Part shown: positions 42,136 through 50,984 of the stretch, one piece after another
Numbering within the stretch: position 1 is the stretch's first letter
Layout of the letters: every line of letters begins with the position of its first letter
Assembly (NCBI RefSeq): GCF_019236475.1
Contig: NZ_JAFAIX010000013.1
Location: 434,001-498,000, forward strand
Direction of reading: 5' to 3'
From: Chitinophaga sp.
Lineage (GTDB): Bacteria; Bacteroidota; Bacteroidia; Chitinophagales; Chitinophagaceae
DNA length: 64,000 nucleotides
The notes under the pieces: model-generated
Told to the model about the DNA's origin: nothing
Seen by the model: only the letters and a program-made list of their open reading frames with translations
Database searches by the model: none
Program-made: the position numbers and the translations under genes

Positions 42136-42717
42136 ATGACAGAAAAAGAAAAAGACATGCATCAAGAGGACATCAACAATACCGAAAATGAGAACAGCAT
42201 GCCAGATATTAACGCTGATGAGAATATGAGTGGAACTTCGCATATGAATAATGAGTTGGATGAATCTGGTGAACTGGAGAAAAAAGACCAGGAAATTGCC
42301 GAGCTGCGCGACAAATACCTGCGTTTACAAGCAGAATTTGACAACTTCCGCAGACGCACTGCTAAAGAAAAAATGGAATTGGTGCAGACTGCTGGCAAGG
42401 ATGTAATCATATCTTTGCTGGATATTCTGGACGATAGCGAACGCGCTGCCAAACAAATGGAAACTGCCACAGATGTAGCCGCTGTTAAAGATGGTACTAT
42501 GCTGGTTTTCAATAAGTTTAAGACTAACCTGGTAAGTAAAGGCCTGAAAGAAATGGAAAGCCTCCACCAGCCATTCGATGCAGATCTGCACGACGCTATT
42601 ACCGAAATTCCTGCCCCAACCCCTGATCTGCAGGGCAAGGTACTGGACGTATTACAAAAAGGATACTACCTGAATGACAAATTAATCCGTCATGCAAAGG
42701 TAGTTGTGGGTAAATAA
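42136..42717 (+). CDS. grpE: Nucleotide-exchange factor GrpE
   Basis: A 193-aa co-chaperone that releases ADP from DnaK. The acidic Asn/Glu-rich N-terminus (about 1-45) leads into a long coiled coil (L-R-D-K-Y-L-R-L-Q-A-E-F-D-N-F-R-R-R, the family hallmark). The beta-domain ends L-D-V-L-Q-K-G-Y-Y-L-N-D-K-L-I-R-H-A-K-V-V-V-G. The start at 42136 follows the promoter box. dnaJ follows after a 111-bp gap in the same direction; dnaK is not in the window. Confidence 0.95.
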   Translation: MTEKEKDMHQEDINNTENENSMPDINADENMSGTSHMNNELDESGELEKKDQEIAELRDKYLRLQAEFDNFRRRTAKEKMELVQTAGKDVIISLLDILDDSERAAKQMETATDVAAVKDGTMLVFNKFKTNLVSKGLKEMESLHQPFDADLHDAITEIPAPTPDLQGKVLDVLQKGYYLNDKLIRHAKVVVGK

Positions 42718-42828
42718 ATGACGATGTGGCATAAATGCATTTGTTGCTATGCCGATAACCGACAGCAATACAATAATTATTACCGAACCAAAAACTCCGA
42801 TTATTCGGAGCAATAAGTTTTTTTTATA

Positions 42829-43998
42829 ATGTCTACCAAGAGAGATTATTACGAAGTGCTTGTTGTTGTAAAAACAGCTACACAGGATGAGATTAAAAAG
42901 GCCTACCGCAAGGTGGCAATGCAATATCACCCTGACCGTAATCCCAACAACAAGGAGGCGGAAGAGAAATTCAAAGAAGCCGCCGAAGCATATGAAGTGT
43001 TAAGCGACCCTGATAAGCGCGCGCAATACGATCGCTTCGGACATGCGGGCATGAACGGTGGCCGTGGCGGATTTGGAGGTGGTGGTAACATGAACATGGA
43101 CGACATATTCTCCAACTTCGGTGACATATTCGGTGACGATATTTTCGGCAGCTTCTTCGGAGGCGGCAGACCAGGTGGAGGTGGCGGCGGCCGCCGTGGA
43201 CGCGGTACCCGCGGTTCCAACCTGCGCGTGAAAATTCGCCTTACCTACGAAGAAATCGCCAAAGGCGCCAACAAAAAAATCAAAGTTAAAAAATACGTTT
43301 CCTGCCAGCATTGCGGCGGTCTTGGTGCAAAGGACAAAAACTCCTTCCAAACCTGTAGCACCTGCCACGGCTCCGGTCAGGTAAGAAAAGTGACATCTAC
43401 CTTCCTCGGCCAAATGCAGACCGTTACGACCTGTCCTAACTGTCATGGAGAAGGCCAGATCATTACCAGCAAATGTAACCACTGTAAAGGCGAAGGTCGC
43501 ATGTACGGCGAAGAAACCGTTAGCATCGATATCCCAGCAGGTGTTGCAGAAGGTATGCAACTCAGCATGAGCGGTAAAGGTAATGCAGGCGAAAGAGGCG
43601 GCGCTCCCGGTGATCTCCTCATCCTGATTGAAGAAGAACCACATCCGGAACTGCAACGCGATGGCCTCAACGTAGCCTACGACCTGCATATCTCCTTCCC
43701 AGATGCCGTATTCGGCACTTCTGTAGAAGTACCTACCATCGACGGTAAAGCTAAAATCAAAATACCAGCAGGAACACAAAGCGGTAAAATCTTCCGCCTC
43801 AAAGGCAAAGGTTTCCCTTCCGTAAACTCCTACGACCGCGGCGATCAACTGATCCAGGTTAACGTGTGGACGCCACAAAACCTGACTAGCGAAGAACGTG
43901 AGATGATGGAGAAAATGATGTCTTCCGACAATTTCAAACCTAACCCAGAAAAATCTGAAAAAGGATTCTTCGAAAAGGTAAGGGATATATTTAGCTGA
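42829..43998 (+). CDS. dnaJ: Chaperone DnaJ
   Basis: A 389-aa Hsp40 co-chaperone of the full type I kind. The J domain (about 1-70) has the H-P-D signature in Y-H-P-D-R-N. The Gly/Phe-rich linker (about 75-125) is G- and F-heavy. Four zinc-binding C-x-x-C-x-G-x-G repeats follow: C-Q-H-C-G-G-L-G, C-S-T-C-H-G-S-G, C-P-N-C-H-G-E-G and C-N-H-C-K-G-E-G. The substrate-binding C-terminal domain completes it. A small CTCCGA/TCGGAG hairpin with a T-run lies just upstream (42788-42820) and may tune expression. Confidence 0.98.
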   Translation: MSTKRDYYEVLVVVKTATQDEIKKAYRKVAMQYHPDRNPNNKEAEEKFKEAAEAYEVLSDPDKRAQYDRFGHAGMNGGRGGFGGGGNMNMDDIFSNFGDIFGDDIFGSFFGGGRPGGGGGGRRGRGTRGSNLRVKIRLTYEEIAKGANKKIKVKKYVSCQHCGGLGAKDKNSFQTCSTCHGSGQVRKVTSTFLGQMQTVTTCPNCHGEGQIITSKCNHCKGEGRMYGEETVSIDIPAGVAEGMQLSMSGKGNAGERGGAPGDLLILIEEEPHPELQRDGLNVAYDLHISFPDAVFGTSVEVPTIDGKAKIKIPAGTQSGKIFRLKGKGFPSVNSYDRGDQLIQVNVWTPQNLTSEEREMMEKMMSSDNFKPNPEKSEKGFFEKVRDIFS

Positions 43999-44052
43999 TA
44001 AATCTCCTGCGCAGCCAACAGCAACAACTGCTGCTGCCCAGATATATAACTC

Positions 44053-44126
44053 CTGCCCCGGCAGGCTCCTCTAAGCTGAAAACAGTGACGATCTTTATAC
44101 ACTCCTCACTGCTTTCAGCTTTATCT
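44053..44126 (+). terminator. dnaJ terminator region
   Basis: A small CCTGCC/GGCAGG hairpin (44053-44066), then a longer stem AAGCTGAAAACAGTG (44074-44088) with CACTGCTTTCAGCTT (44108-44122), one mismatch, followed by TATCTTTT. It probably ends dnaJ transcription. Confidence 0.7.
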
Positions 44127-44134
44127 TTTCTACT

Positions 44135-45076
44135 ATGGATAATAAACTGCAGATGTTCGAAAACCGGCTGACGAAAGTCTACCGGCATATATCCAAACTG
44201 GCCCGACGCCAAAACATCACCTGCTATCGTGTGTATGATGATGATATTCCCGAATTTCCTTTTAGCATAGAAATTTATGAAGACTATGTGTACATCGCGG
44301 AATATAACCGTAAACACGGTATGGAGGAAGATGCGCACGAAGCATGGCTCGACAGTTGCCTGGAACTCATCAGCAAAGTATTGGATGTAGCACCCTCCAA
44401 AATATGGGTGAAACAACGTCAGCGCAAAGAAAATAGACAAAGCCAGTACGAAAAACTCAGCACCGAAAGCCATGAAATGATCGCCCATGAAGCGGGACTC
44501 AATTTTAAGGTAAACCTCTCCGATTACCTGGATACGGGCCTTTTCCTGGATCACCGTATCACGAGAGGAATGGTGAGAGACGAAGCGAAAGATAAAAAAG
44601 TACTGAACCTCTTCTGCTATACTGGTTCTTTCTCCGTGTATGCAGCCGCAGGTGGCGCCTCACAAGTAACTTCTGTAGACCTCTCAAAGACTTACCTGGC
44701 CTGGGCGGAAGAGAATTTCCGTATCAACGATATAGATACTTCCAAACACGAGTTTGTACATGCAGATGTACTGCAATACCTGGATACACTTAAAATAAAT
44801 ACGTTCGATCTCGTAGTCATAGATCCGCCTACATTCAGTAACAGCAAGCGTATGAAGGAATTCCTGGATATCCAACGGGACCATGTGGTGATGCTCAATA
44901 AAGTATTGCTGGCTACTAAAAAAGGCGGCGTGATTTATTTCAGTACAAACTACCGTCGTTTTGTGATGGAGTCCGATCAGATAGAAGCCTCTTCCATCAA
45001 GGATATCACGGCACAAACATTGCCGTTCGACTTCCAGCAGAAGATGATCCGTTATTGCTATAAAATCATCAAATAA
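44135..45076 (+). CDS. SAM-dependent rRNA methyltransferase, RlmK-like
   Basis: A 313-aa protein corresponding to the C-terminal (RlmK) half of the fused E. coli RlmKL. The front reads E-N-R-L-T-K-V-Y-R-H-I-S-K-L and C-Y-R-V-Y-D-D-D-I-P-E-F-P-F, then K-I-W-V-K-Q-R-Q-R-K. Motif I is in L-N-L-F-C-Y-T-G-S-F-S, and motif IV is D-P-P-T-F-S-N-S. The likely reaction is m7G formation in 23S rRNA. It is a stand-alone protein here, as in many Bacteroidota. It is convergent with the VWA gene across a 14-bp hairpin that overlaps that gene's stop codon. Confidence 0.88.
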   Translation: MDNKLQMFENRLTKVYRHISKLARRQNITCYRVYDDDIPEFPFSIEIYEDYVYIAEYNRKHGMEEDAHEAWLDSCLELISKVLDVAPSKIWVKQRQRKENRQSQYEKLSTESHEMIAHEAGLNFKVNLSDYLDTGLFLDHRITRGMVRDEAKDKKVLNLFCYTGSFSVYAAAGGASQVTSVDLSKTYLAWAEENFRINDIDTSKHEFVHADVLQYLDTLKINTFDLVVIDPPTFSNSKRMKEFLDIQRDHVVMLNKVLLATKKGGVIYFSTNYRRFVMESDQIEASSIKDITAQTLPFDFQQKMIRYCYKIIK

Positions 45077-45081
45077 ATAAT

Positions 45082-45115
45082 ATTCCTTTTTCCTGTATCC
45101 GCAGGAAAAAGGAAT
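45082..45115. terminator. Bidirectional terminator hairpin
   Basis: ATTCCTTTTTCCTG (45082-45095) pairs with CAGGAAAAAGGAAT (45102-45115), 14 bp perfect. Its right edge reaches the stop codon of the VWA gene. Confidence 0.75.
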
Positions 45116-46854
45116 TATTCCTGTTTACGGGCTAATCGCACCAACTTCAGAAACTCTTGCCTGTAGCCATTTTTATCATTTCCTATTGATTTCTTCGCCA
45201 TACTTTCCACCATATCCCAATCTCCACATCCCCTGTACGCGGAATTTCTTAACAACATCCCAAATAAGGCCACAGAGGCGGCAAAACGATAGTCTGCAGA
45301 CGCATCTGTAAATGCCATACTACTGGCCGATATTTGCATTTCTTTACTTTCAGGCCCTGCCTGGAACGGTCTGCGATAGGTCACCTTGATTTTCGCCAGA
45401 ATCGTGTCTCCCGAAATACTATCTACTGGTTGGACTTCATACAAGGCTACAGCACAATGTCCGCTCCCAATAATGCCACCAGCAATGGAATCCTTATCTG
45501 AAATATCAGTTGTCAACACTTTGTTTTCATAACCTATAAGCCTATACGATTTCACGGTAGCAGGATTAAAACTCACCTGCGCCTTTACATCTCTGGCGAT
45601 GGTGAATAAAGTGCTGCCAAACTCGCGGGCAAATATTTTGTTGGCTTCCTCCAGGTTATCGAGGTAGGCGAAGTTGCCATTCCCTTTGGCGGCCATGATT
45701 TGCAACTTGGAGTCTTTATAATTTTTCATCCCTACCCCCAAGCAAGTCAATAGTACGCCACTTTCTTTTTGCTTAGAGATGAGGTCGTCCATATCCTCAT
45801 CGCTGGATCGGCCTACGTTGAAATCCCCGTCTGTAGCCAGTATCACGCGATTGTTCCCATCTGAAATAAAATGTTGTTCTGCCACTTTATAGGCCATTTT
45901 AATAGCCGCTTCGCCAGCAGTAGCGCCATTTGCTTTGAGATTATCCACCGCATTGAGGATTTTCTCTTTTTGATCACCAGCCGTAGAAGGCAATACCACA
46001 GCAGGTTCGCTGGCATAAGCCACAATAGCCACCCGATCTTTAGCGCGTAGATTATTCACCAACACCCGGAAAGCGGCTTGTAATAACGGTAGCTTGTTGG
46101 GGGCATCCATGGAGCCGGATGCATCTATCAGGAAAACTAGGTTACAAGAGGGCAGACTGTCGATATCCACTGCTTCTGCGCGTATCACAATCTGTAAAAG
46201 CTGGTGCTGCGGCTCCCAAGGACAGGTAGCATAATTAGCCGACAAACCGATCGTTTGCCCTTTAGGAGGAAGCGGATAATTATAGCTGAAATAATTCACC
46301 ATTTCCTCTATACGCACGGCATCTCGAGGCACTTTTTCTTTTTGTCGCAGGAATCTTCTGATATTACTGTAGGAAGCCCTGTCTACATCCACGGCAAAGT
46401 TGGATACAGCCGCCACTGTTGGACGCTGGAACTTATTTTCGTACGTGGCGCCATAGGTTTCGTTATAGAAAGTATGAATGCCCATGCCGGCATTGGTGTA
46501 GTTGGGATTGCTATTTCGGGAGACTTTTGCCCTCGCTTTGGCCAGTGTTATTGCATCCATCGGTTTGCGCAGGGGAGCCATGGAGATCAGCAACCGGTCA
46601 TCTTGTTTGGCGTAGATGATTTTTGTCTGATAGCCAGCCAGCTCCATTTTCAACTGTACTATTGGGTGGGCAATTGGAATCCTGAACAGACCATAACTAT
46701 TCGTTACTGTCTTTGCAGTATCGTTTATAACGCTGACGGCTACACCGGAAAGGGGCCTATGGGCTGCACTATCTTCAATTGCTCCGGAAATCCAGCTACT
46801 TTGGGCGTTAGCTAAATTACAGTACAATATCAGTAGCAAAAGCAACTTTCGCAT
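45115..46854 (-). CDS. VWA-domain protein with N-terminal carboxypeptidase-regulatory-like domain
   Basis: 579 aa, secreted (signal ends A-N-A-Q). Residues about 20-95 form a CarboxypepD_reg-like beta sandwich (I-S-G-A-I-E-D-S-A, P-L-S-G-V-A-V, T-N-S-Y-G-L-F-R-I). A von Willebrand factor A-N domain leads to a VWA domain with a complete MIDAS metal site: D-A-S-G-S (244-248), the Thr in A-N-G-A-T-A-G, and A-T-D-G-D. The last 190 residues match the DUF3520 tail of YfbK-type proteins. Family members are poorly characterised and may assemble surface or periplasmic complexes. It sits alone on the minus strand, with no promoter box recognised. Confidence 0.88.
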   Translation of the reverse strand: MRKLLLLLILYCNLANAQSSWISGAIEDSAAHRPLSGVAVSVINDTAKTVTNSYGLFRIPIAHPIVQLKMELAGYQTKIIYAKQDDRLLISMAPLRKPMDAITLAKARAKVSRNSNPNYTNAGMGIHTFYNETYGATYENKFQRPTVAAVSNFAVDVDRASYSNIRRFLRQKEKVPRDAVRIEEMVNYFSYNYPLPPKGQTIGLSANYATCPWEPQHQLLQIVIRAEAVDIDSLPSCNLVFLIDASGSMDAPNKLPLLQAAFRVLVNNLRAKDRVAIVAYASEPAVVLPSTAGDQKEKILNAVDNLKANGATAGEAAIKMAYKVAEQHFISDGNNRVILATDGDFNVGRSSDEDMDDLISKQKESGVLLTCLGVGMKNYKDSKLQIMAAKGNGNFAYLDNLEEANKIFAREFGSTLFTIARDVKAQVSFNPATVKSYRLIGYENKVLTTDISDKDSIAGGIIGSGHCAVALYEVQPVDSISGDTILAKIKVTYRRPFQAGPESKEMQISASSMAFTDASADYRFAASVALFGMLLRNSAYRGCGDWDMVESMAKKSIGNDKNGYRQEFLKLVRLARKQE

Positions 46855-46910
46855 GTATTAAATTAATAATTTATACTGATATAACCATGATTAACCTAGG
46901 ATATACAAAC

Positions 46911-46946
46911 AAAAATCCCGGTTTTGCGCACAAAACCGGGATTTTT
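46911..46946 (-). terminator. Terminator of hpt
   Basis: AAAAATCCCGGTTTTG (46911-46926) pairs with CAAAACCGGGATTTTT (46931-46946), 16 bp perfect, symmetrical, with T-runs in both directions. Confidence 0.88.
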
Positions 46947-46965
46947 AGTCTTTTTAGTGATCATT

Positions 46966-47502
46966 CTACTCTACCAGTTGGTAGATTTCTGGCAGGTTGC
47001 GACCCAGGCCATCGTAGTCCAGACCATATCCCAACAGGAATTTATTAGGTACGGAGAATCCGAGATAATCAATTTTGATAGGGTGTACCATTGCTTCTGG
47101 TTTGGTCAGCAGAGAGGCCACCATCAATCTTTTAGGTTGCTGGTGTTCCAGTTGTGGCAGGAACTGGCTCAATGTTTTGCCGGTATCCACAATATCCTCC
47201 AGGATTACCACGGTACGGTCGAAGAGGTCTTCATCCAGGCCAATTGCCTGCACCACGTTACCAGTGGATTTGGTGCCTTTATAAGACGCCAGTTTGATAA
47301 AAGAGATCTCCGCATCGATGTTGATATATTTAAACATATCAGCGGCGAACATAAAAGAACCATTGAGGATAGCAATAAACAACGGCTTTTCACCTTTCAG
47401 ATCATGATTGATCTGGGTAGCCATTTCCCTTATGCGCGTCTGAATTTCTGATGCGCTGATATAGGGTTGAAATTGTTTGTCATGCACTGTGATTACCGAC
47501 AT
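46966..47502 (-). CDS. hpt: Hypoxanthine phosphoribosyltransferase
   Basis: A 178-aa cytosolic purine-salvage enzyme forming IMP/GMP from hypoxanthine/guanine and PRPP. The PRPP loop is V-V-I-L-E-D-I-V-D-T-G-K-T (98-110), and the purine site region contains D-Y-L-G-F-S-V-P near 145. L-N-G-S-F-M-F holds the flexible-loop side. It pairs functionally with the purine permease at 9803 in the same window. Confidence 0.95.
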   Translation of the reverse strand: MSVITVHDKQFQPYISASEIQTRIREMATQINHDLKGEKPLFIAILNGSFMFAADMFKYINIDAEISFIKLASYKGTKSTGNVVQAIGLDEDLFDRTVVILEDIVDTGKTLSQFLPQLEHQQPKRLMVASLLTKPEAMVHPIKIDYLGFSVPNKFLLGYGLDYDGLGRNLPEIYQLVE

Positions 47503-47554
47503 AAATACTTCTCATTTCCAGTTTAAACAATTGAAAGCACCAAAAAGATGGCAC

Positions 47555-49027
47555 TTATTTTCCCACAAGCAGGCGTTGACCAATTTTGATATCAAAGCCC
47601 TGCAAATTATTCCATTCCTGTAACTGGGTTACAGTCCTATTGTACATTTTAGCGATTCCGTAGAGGGTTTCCTTCGGCTGTACTTCGTGGTACTGCTGCG
47701 TTCCTGTAGCCGGTTTCTTCTGAACTGGCGCTGGTGCAGGCGTTGGAGTAGGCTCTACAGGCACCGGTTTAGGCATGGTAGCCTTTGTTGGTGGATTATT
47801 CGTAGTGACTTCCCCGTTCTTCTTCAGATCTTCTATCATCGCCACTGGAATACCGCCAGTATTTTCCTGTTCAGGTTTCTTGGATGGCACAGCAGCCACT
47901 CCACCTTGTCTGGCAGGTTCTTGGCGCGGTGTTTCCACTTTCTTAGGCGCCACATATTCTTCCTCTTCTTCTTCCTGGTAGCGGGTATTCTTAGCCAGTG
48001 CAGGCGTATTGGAGGAGAAGCCTGTCAGTGCCAATTGCTGGCCTGCGGCAGGTTCTTCGCCTTCATGCAGTTTATTACGACGGCGGAGCCATTTCATCAT
48101 CACCCCTTCTGCCTGGGCCACATCGTGTAAAGATTCTCCTTTGGCCACGAGATGGGTATCCTTCCCACCTCTTTTTCCTTTCTTCTGCAAAAAGATAATC
48201 ATATCCTTTTTCAGTGGGCCATCGCCGGGAAGATCGTTGAAGCGTACCAGTTTGCTGAGGCGGATATCTCGTTGACTGGCGAGGCCAATCAGGGAAGTAC
48301 CTGCTTTGGCAAAAATAGCCTTACGGCCATTAATTTCGAAAACGCCTTTAGGATAATTACCAGCTACCGGCTTACTGCTACGGGGAGGCTTATTAGCAGC
48401 AGTGTTGTTATTGCCTGGTTGATTCGTGGAACCACTTGGCCTGGAACCGCCGCTGTTACCGGCAATGCCATCTCCCGAAGTCTCTACATCCGCATCTGGC
48501 ACTACTTTACCTAAAGCAATAAGGGAATATCTTTGCAGGTTATTATCCTCAATTACTTTGATCAGTTGTTGGGGATAGGTTTTATTAGTGGCATAACCAG
48601 CCTGTTTCAGCCCATATGCCCAGGATTTATAGTCATCTCCATCGAATTGGAAAAGGAAGGAATAACGAGGATTATTCCGAAGGAAATCAGAGTGATCCCT
48701 GTAGGATTCCCTCGCTGTTTCGTATACACGAAAACATTCCTGTGCCTCATCATCGTCATAACGGATGGTTTTCCCTGTCCAGTTATTTTTACATTTAATA
48801 CCGAAGTGATTATTGGATTGCAGACACAGCGTACCGTTGCCGGACTGTGTTTCCACAACACCCTGCGCCAGCGTGATGGCAGCAGGAACGCCAGTGCGTT
48901 TCTGCTCTTCAATAGCCAGTTGCTTATAGGTGGCAATGTATTGCTGAGTTGTCATCTTCTGCGCCTCCGCCATCATAGCGGTGCTTATAAGAAAACTGAC
49001 CACCAGCAAGAATTTCTTTACCTGCAT
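47555..49027 (-). CDS. Secreted glucosaminidase with LysM repeats
   Basis: 490 aa, signal peptide ending A-E-A-Q. Residues about 25-165 are a glycoside hydrolase family 73 domain (mannosyl-glycoprotein/peptidoglycan endo-N-acetylglucosaminidase), with the likely catalytic Glu59 in A-Q-G-V-V-E-T-Q-S-G. The rest alternates Ser/Pro/Asn-rich linkers with about three LysM peptidoglycan-binding modules: two in the middle (around 230-340) and one at the end (Y-H-E-V-Q-P-K-E-T-L-Y-G-I-A). This is a cell-wall remodelling enzyme held on peptidoglycan by LysM. Confidence 0.93.
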   Translation of the reverse strand: MQVKKFLLVVSFLISTAMMAEAQKMTTQQYIATYKQLAIEEQKRTGVPAAITLAQGVVETQSGNGTLCLQSNNHFGIKCKNNWTGKTIRYDDDEAQECFRVYETARESYRDHSDFLRNNPRYSFLFQFDGDDYKSWAYGLKQAGYATNKTYPQQLIKVIEDNNLQRYSLIALGKVVPDADVETSGDGIAGNSGGSRPSGSTNQPGNNNTAANKPPRSSKPVAGNYPKGVFEINGRKAIFAKAGTSLIGLASQRDIRLSKLVRFNDLPGDGPLKKDMIIFLQKKGKRGGKDTHLVAKGESLHDVAQAEGVMMKWLRRRNKLHEGEEPAAGQQLALTGFSSNTPALAKNTRYQEEEEEEYVAPKKVETPRQEPARQGGVAAVPSKKPEQENTGGIPVAMIEDLKKNGEVTTNNPPTKATMPKPVPVEPTPTPAPAPVQKKPATGTQQYHEVQPKETLYGIAKMYNRTVTQLQEWNNLQGFDIKIGQRLLVGK

Positions 49028-49065
49028 GTATCGTTGAATTTAATGGGCGTTTTTCATAGCGGTGT

Positions 49066-49707
49066 TTACTTCTTCCGGATTAGCAACACGCCATCGCGGA
49101 TCGTGAGTAACACCTGTTCTGCACGGTCGTCGGCCAGCACCTTCTCACAGAATTTCACCATTGCCCGGGCTTGGCTACCTTGCTGATCCGCAGGGAGCAG
49201 CACCTGGCCATGGTAAAGAACGTTATCTGCCAGAATGAAACCGCCTGGTCGTAGTTTTTCCCAAACCAGATCGTAGTAGTGTTCGTAACCTGCTTTATCT
49301 GCATCGATAAATACGAGATCAAACACTTCCTCCAGCGATGCCACCACGTCTGCGGCTTTGCCTATGTGCATTTTTATTTTATCTGCAGTACCAGTCATTT
49401 GCCAGTATTTCTGACAAAGCGCTTCCAGCTCCTCGTTGATATCCACCGTATGCAGTATGCCGCCAGGCTGCAAGCCTTGTGCCAGACATATTGCGGAATA
49501 TCCAGTATAGGTTCCCAGCTCCAGCACACGCATAGGGCGAATCATATGGCTCACCATACTCAATAACTGCCCTTGCACCTGACCACTCAGCATATGCGGC
49601 AACTCCACTTTCAGATATGTTTCCCGATGCAACTTATACATTGCCTCATTTTCGGGGGTCGTGTATTTCTCTGAAAATTGCTCCACAGCTACTGGTATCA
49701 GCTCCAT
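49066..49707 (-). CDS. O-methyltransferase family 3
   Basis: A 213-aa cytosolic class I methyltransferase of the caffeoyl-CoA/catechol O-methyltransferase type. Motif I is in V-L-E-L-G-T-Y-T-G-Y-S, the metal-binding Asp in F-D-L-V-F-I-D-A-D-K, and D-N-V-L later coordinates the metal. Bacterial members act on many catechol-like compounds or on RNA (TrmR), so no substrate is assigned. Confidence 0.9.
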   Translation of the reverse strand: MELIPVAVEQFSEKYTTPENEAMYKLHRETYLKVELPHMLSGQVQGQLLSMVSHMIRPMRVLELGTYTGYSAICLAQGLQPGGILHTVDINEELEALCQKYWQMTGTADKIKMHIGKAADVVASLEEVFDLVFIDADKAGYEHYYDLVWEKLRPGGFILADNVLYHGQVLLPADQQGSQARAMVKFCEKVLADDRAEQVLLTIRDGVLLIRKK

Positions 49708-49721
49708 ATATAAAATTTCTG

Positions 49722-49729
49722 CAAAGCTA
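49722..49729 (-). promoter_or_regulatory. -7 promoter box for the O-methyltransferase
   Basis: Reads TAGCTTTG on the minus strand, 14 nt before ATG 49707. Confidence 0.6.
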
Positions 49730-49785
49730 AAGAAAACCCTTAAGCTTTGAACACCTGCCTTTTACAATGTGCATGATAAAAAGAT

Positions 49786-49824
49786 AACGCCACAGTACCG
49801 CATTTTATGCGAAACTATGGCGTT
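49786..49824 (-). terminator. Terminator of the LOG-family gene
   Basis: AACGCCACAGTACCGCAT (49786-49803) pairs imperfectly with ATGCGAAACTATGGCGTT (49807-49824). A T-rich tail follows on the minus strand. Confidence 0.75.
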
Positions 49825-49850
49825 GAAAACCTTTATCAGGCTTGATAATA

Positions 49851-50549
49851 TTAGAAATTCGGCCGGAGTTTGTTTGTGGTGTAGAATACGCGGAAGTATT
49901 CCACTACTTCGTCTGCTGTATCAAACAGTTGTAATAATCCGAGGTCATCCGGACCGATGTTATGTTCTTTTTCCATCATGGTATTGCGAATCCAGTCTAG
50001 CAGCCCGCTCCAGTATTCCCGGCCTACCAGTACCATCGGTGTTTCTTCCATCTTTTTGGTCTGGATCAGGGTGGCTACTTCAAAAAATTCATCCATGGTA
50101 CCAAATCCGCCAGGCATCATGACAAAGCCTTGCGAATATTTGGTAAACATTACTTTCCGAACAAAGAAATAATCGAAGTTCAGTCGCTTGTCGTTATCAA
50201 TGAACGGATTCGGATACTGTTCGTGTGGCAGTGTAATATTTGCGCCTACGGATTTACCGCCGGCACGCTGTGCACCTTTGTTGGAAGCTTCCATTACCCC
50301 AGGACCACCACCAGTGATGATACCAAATCCTTCTTCCGAAAGTCGGAAGGCGATTTCCTCTGCCAGATCATAATAACGATTACCTGGTTTGGTACGGGCA
50401 GATCCAAATATAGAGATGCAAGGGCCTATTTTCGCGAGGGATTCAAAACCATCCACGAATTCCGCCATGATTTTGAAAATTTGCCAACTTGAATGAGCTC
50501 GAGTTTCCGTCCAATCTCTTTCCTTAAGGTTCTTTAATCTATCATTCAT
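49851..50549 (-). CDS. LOG-family Rossmann protein (TIGR00730)
   Basis: 232 aa. The family diagnostic P-G-G-F-G-T-M-D-E is present near residue 140 (P-G-G-x-G-T-x-x-E), and an earlier G-G-G-P-G-V-M-E-A is the nucleotide phosphate loop. Members hydrolyse cytokinin riboside 5'-phosphates or other nucleoside monophosphates (LOG/PpnN-like). In a bacterium of this type the likely role is nucleotide turnover rather than hormone making. Confidence 0.92.
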   Translation of the reverse strand: MNDRLKNLKERDWTETRAHSSWQIFKIMAEFVDGFESLAKIGPCISIFGSARTKPGNRYYDLAEEIAFRLSEEGFGIITGGGPGVMEASNKGAQRAGGKSVGANITLPHEQYPNPFIDNDKRLNFDYFFVRKVMFTKYSQGFVMMPGGFGTMDEFFEVATLIQTKKMEETPMVLVGREYWSGLLDWIRNTMMEKEHNIGPDDLGLLQLFDTADEVVEYFRVFYTTNKLRPNF

Positions 50550-50984
50550 GCTTTAGTATTTATGCGTTGCCCAATTTAGGGAATTTTTTCACGCGAAGTC
50601 GCAAAGTTTGATACGCAAAGGCGCAAAGAGGAATTTACCGAAAATATTTCTTTGCGCCTTTGCGTTATTTTTCTTTGCGCCTCCGCGAGCAACAAAAAAA
50701 AGCAGGTAACTTAAAAGAAACCTGCTTTCCATTTAACACGTTATGAACGTGCAGCAAAGTTTTTTTACAATGCTGCAGAATCGTTTTACTAAAGCTGGTT
50801 TGGCGGTTGGATAAAAAAAATCCAGATTGTTCACAACGGTTAACCGGTGATTAATTTATCGCATATTTATGCAATAACCTAATTTAAGTTTTTCGTTTAT
50901 ACACTAAGTATAGAAATGATGAATGCCCCGCAGCGTGCAGGGAGCGCACACCGCAGGACATTTCATACTTGTAAATACAGACGA
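50550..50984. repeat. Intergenic region with nested CGCAAAG/CTTTGCG repeats and a hairpin
   Basis: A perfect 17-bp inverted repeat, ACGCAAAGGCGCAAAGA (50613-50629) and TCTTTGCGCCTTTGCGT (50649-50665), sits inside a looser outer pair (ACGCGAAGTCGCAAAG at 50591, CTTTGCGCCTCCGCG at 50673). The AGCAGGT/ACCTGCT hairpin next to an A-run (about 50693-50726) would act as a terminator on the minus strand. A CACGTT-ATG-AACGTG palindrome follows. From 50745 to 50984 I see no gene. Confidence 0.75.

Noticed and set aside
43000..43878. 292-codon antisense frame in dnaJ
   Set aside because: Shadow of the Gly/Cys-rich dnaJ coding sequence; no family resemblance and no promoter box in the right place.
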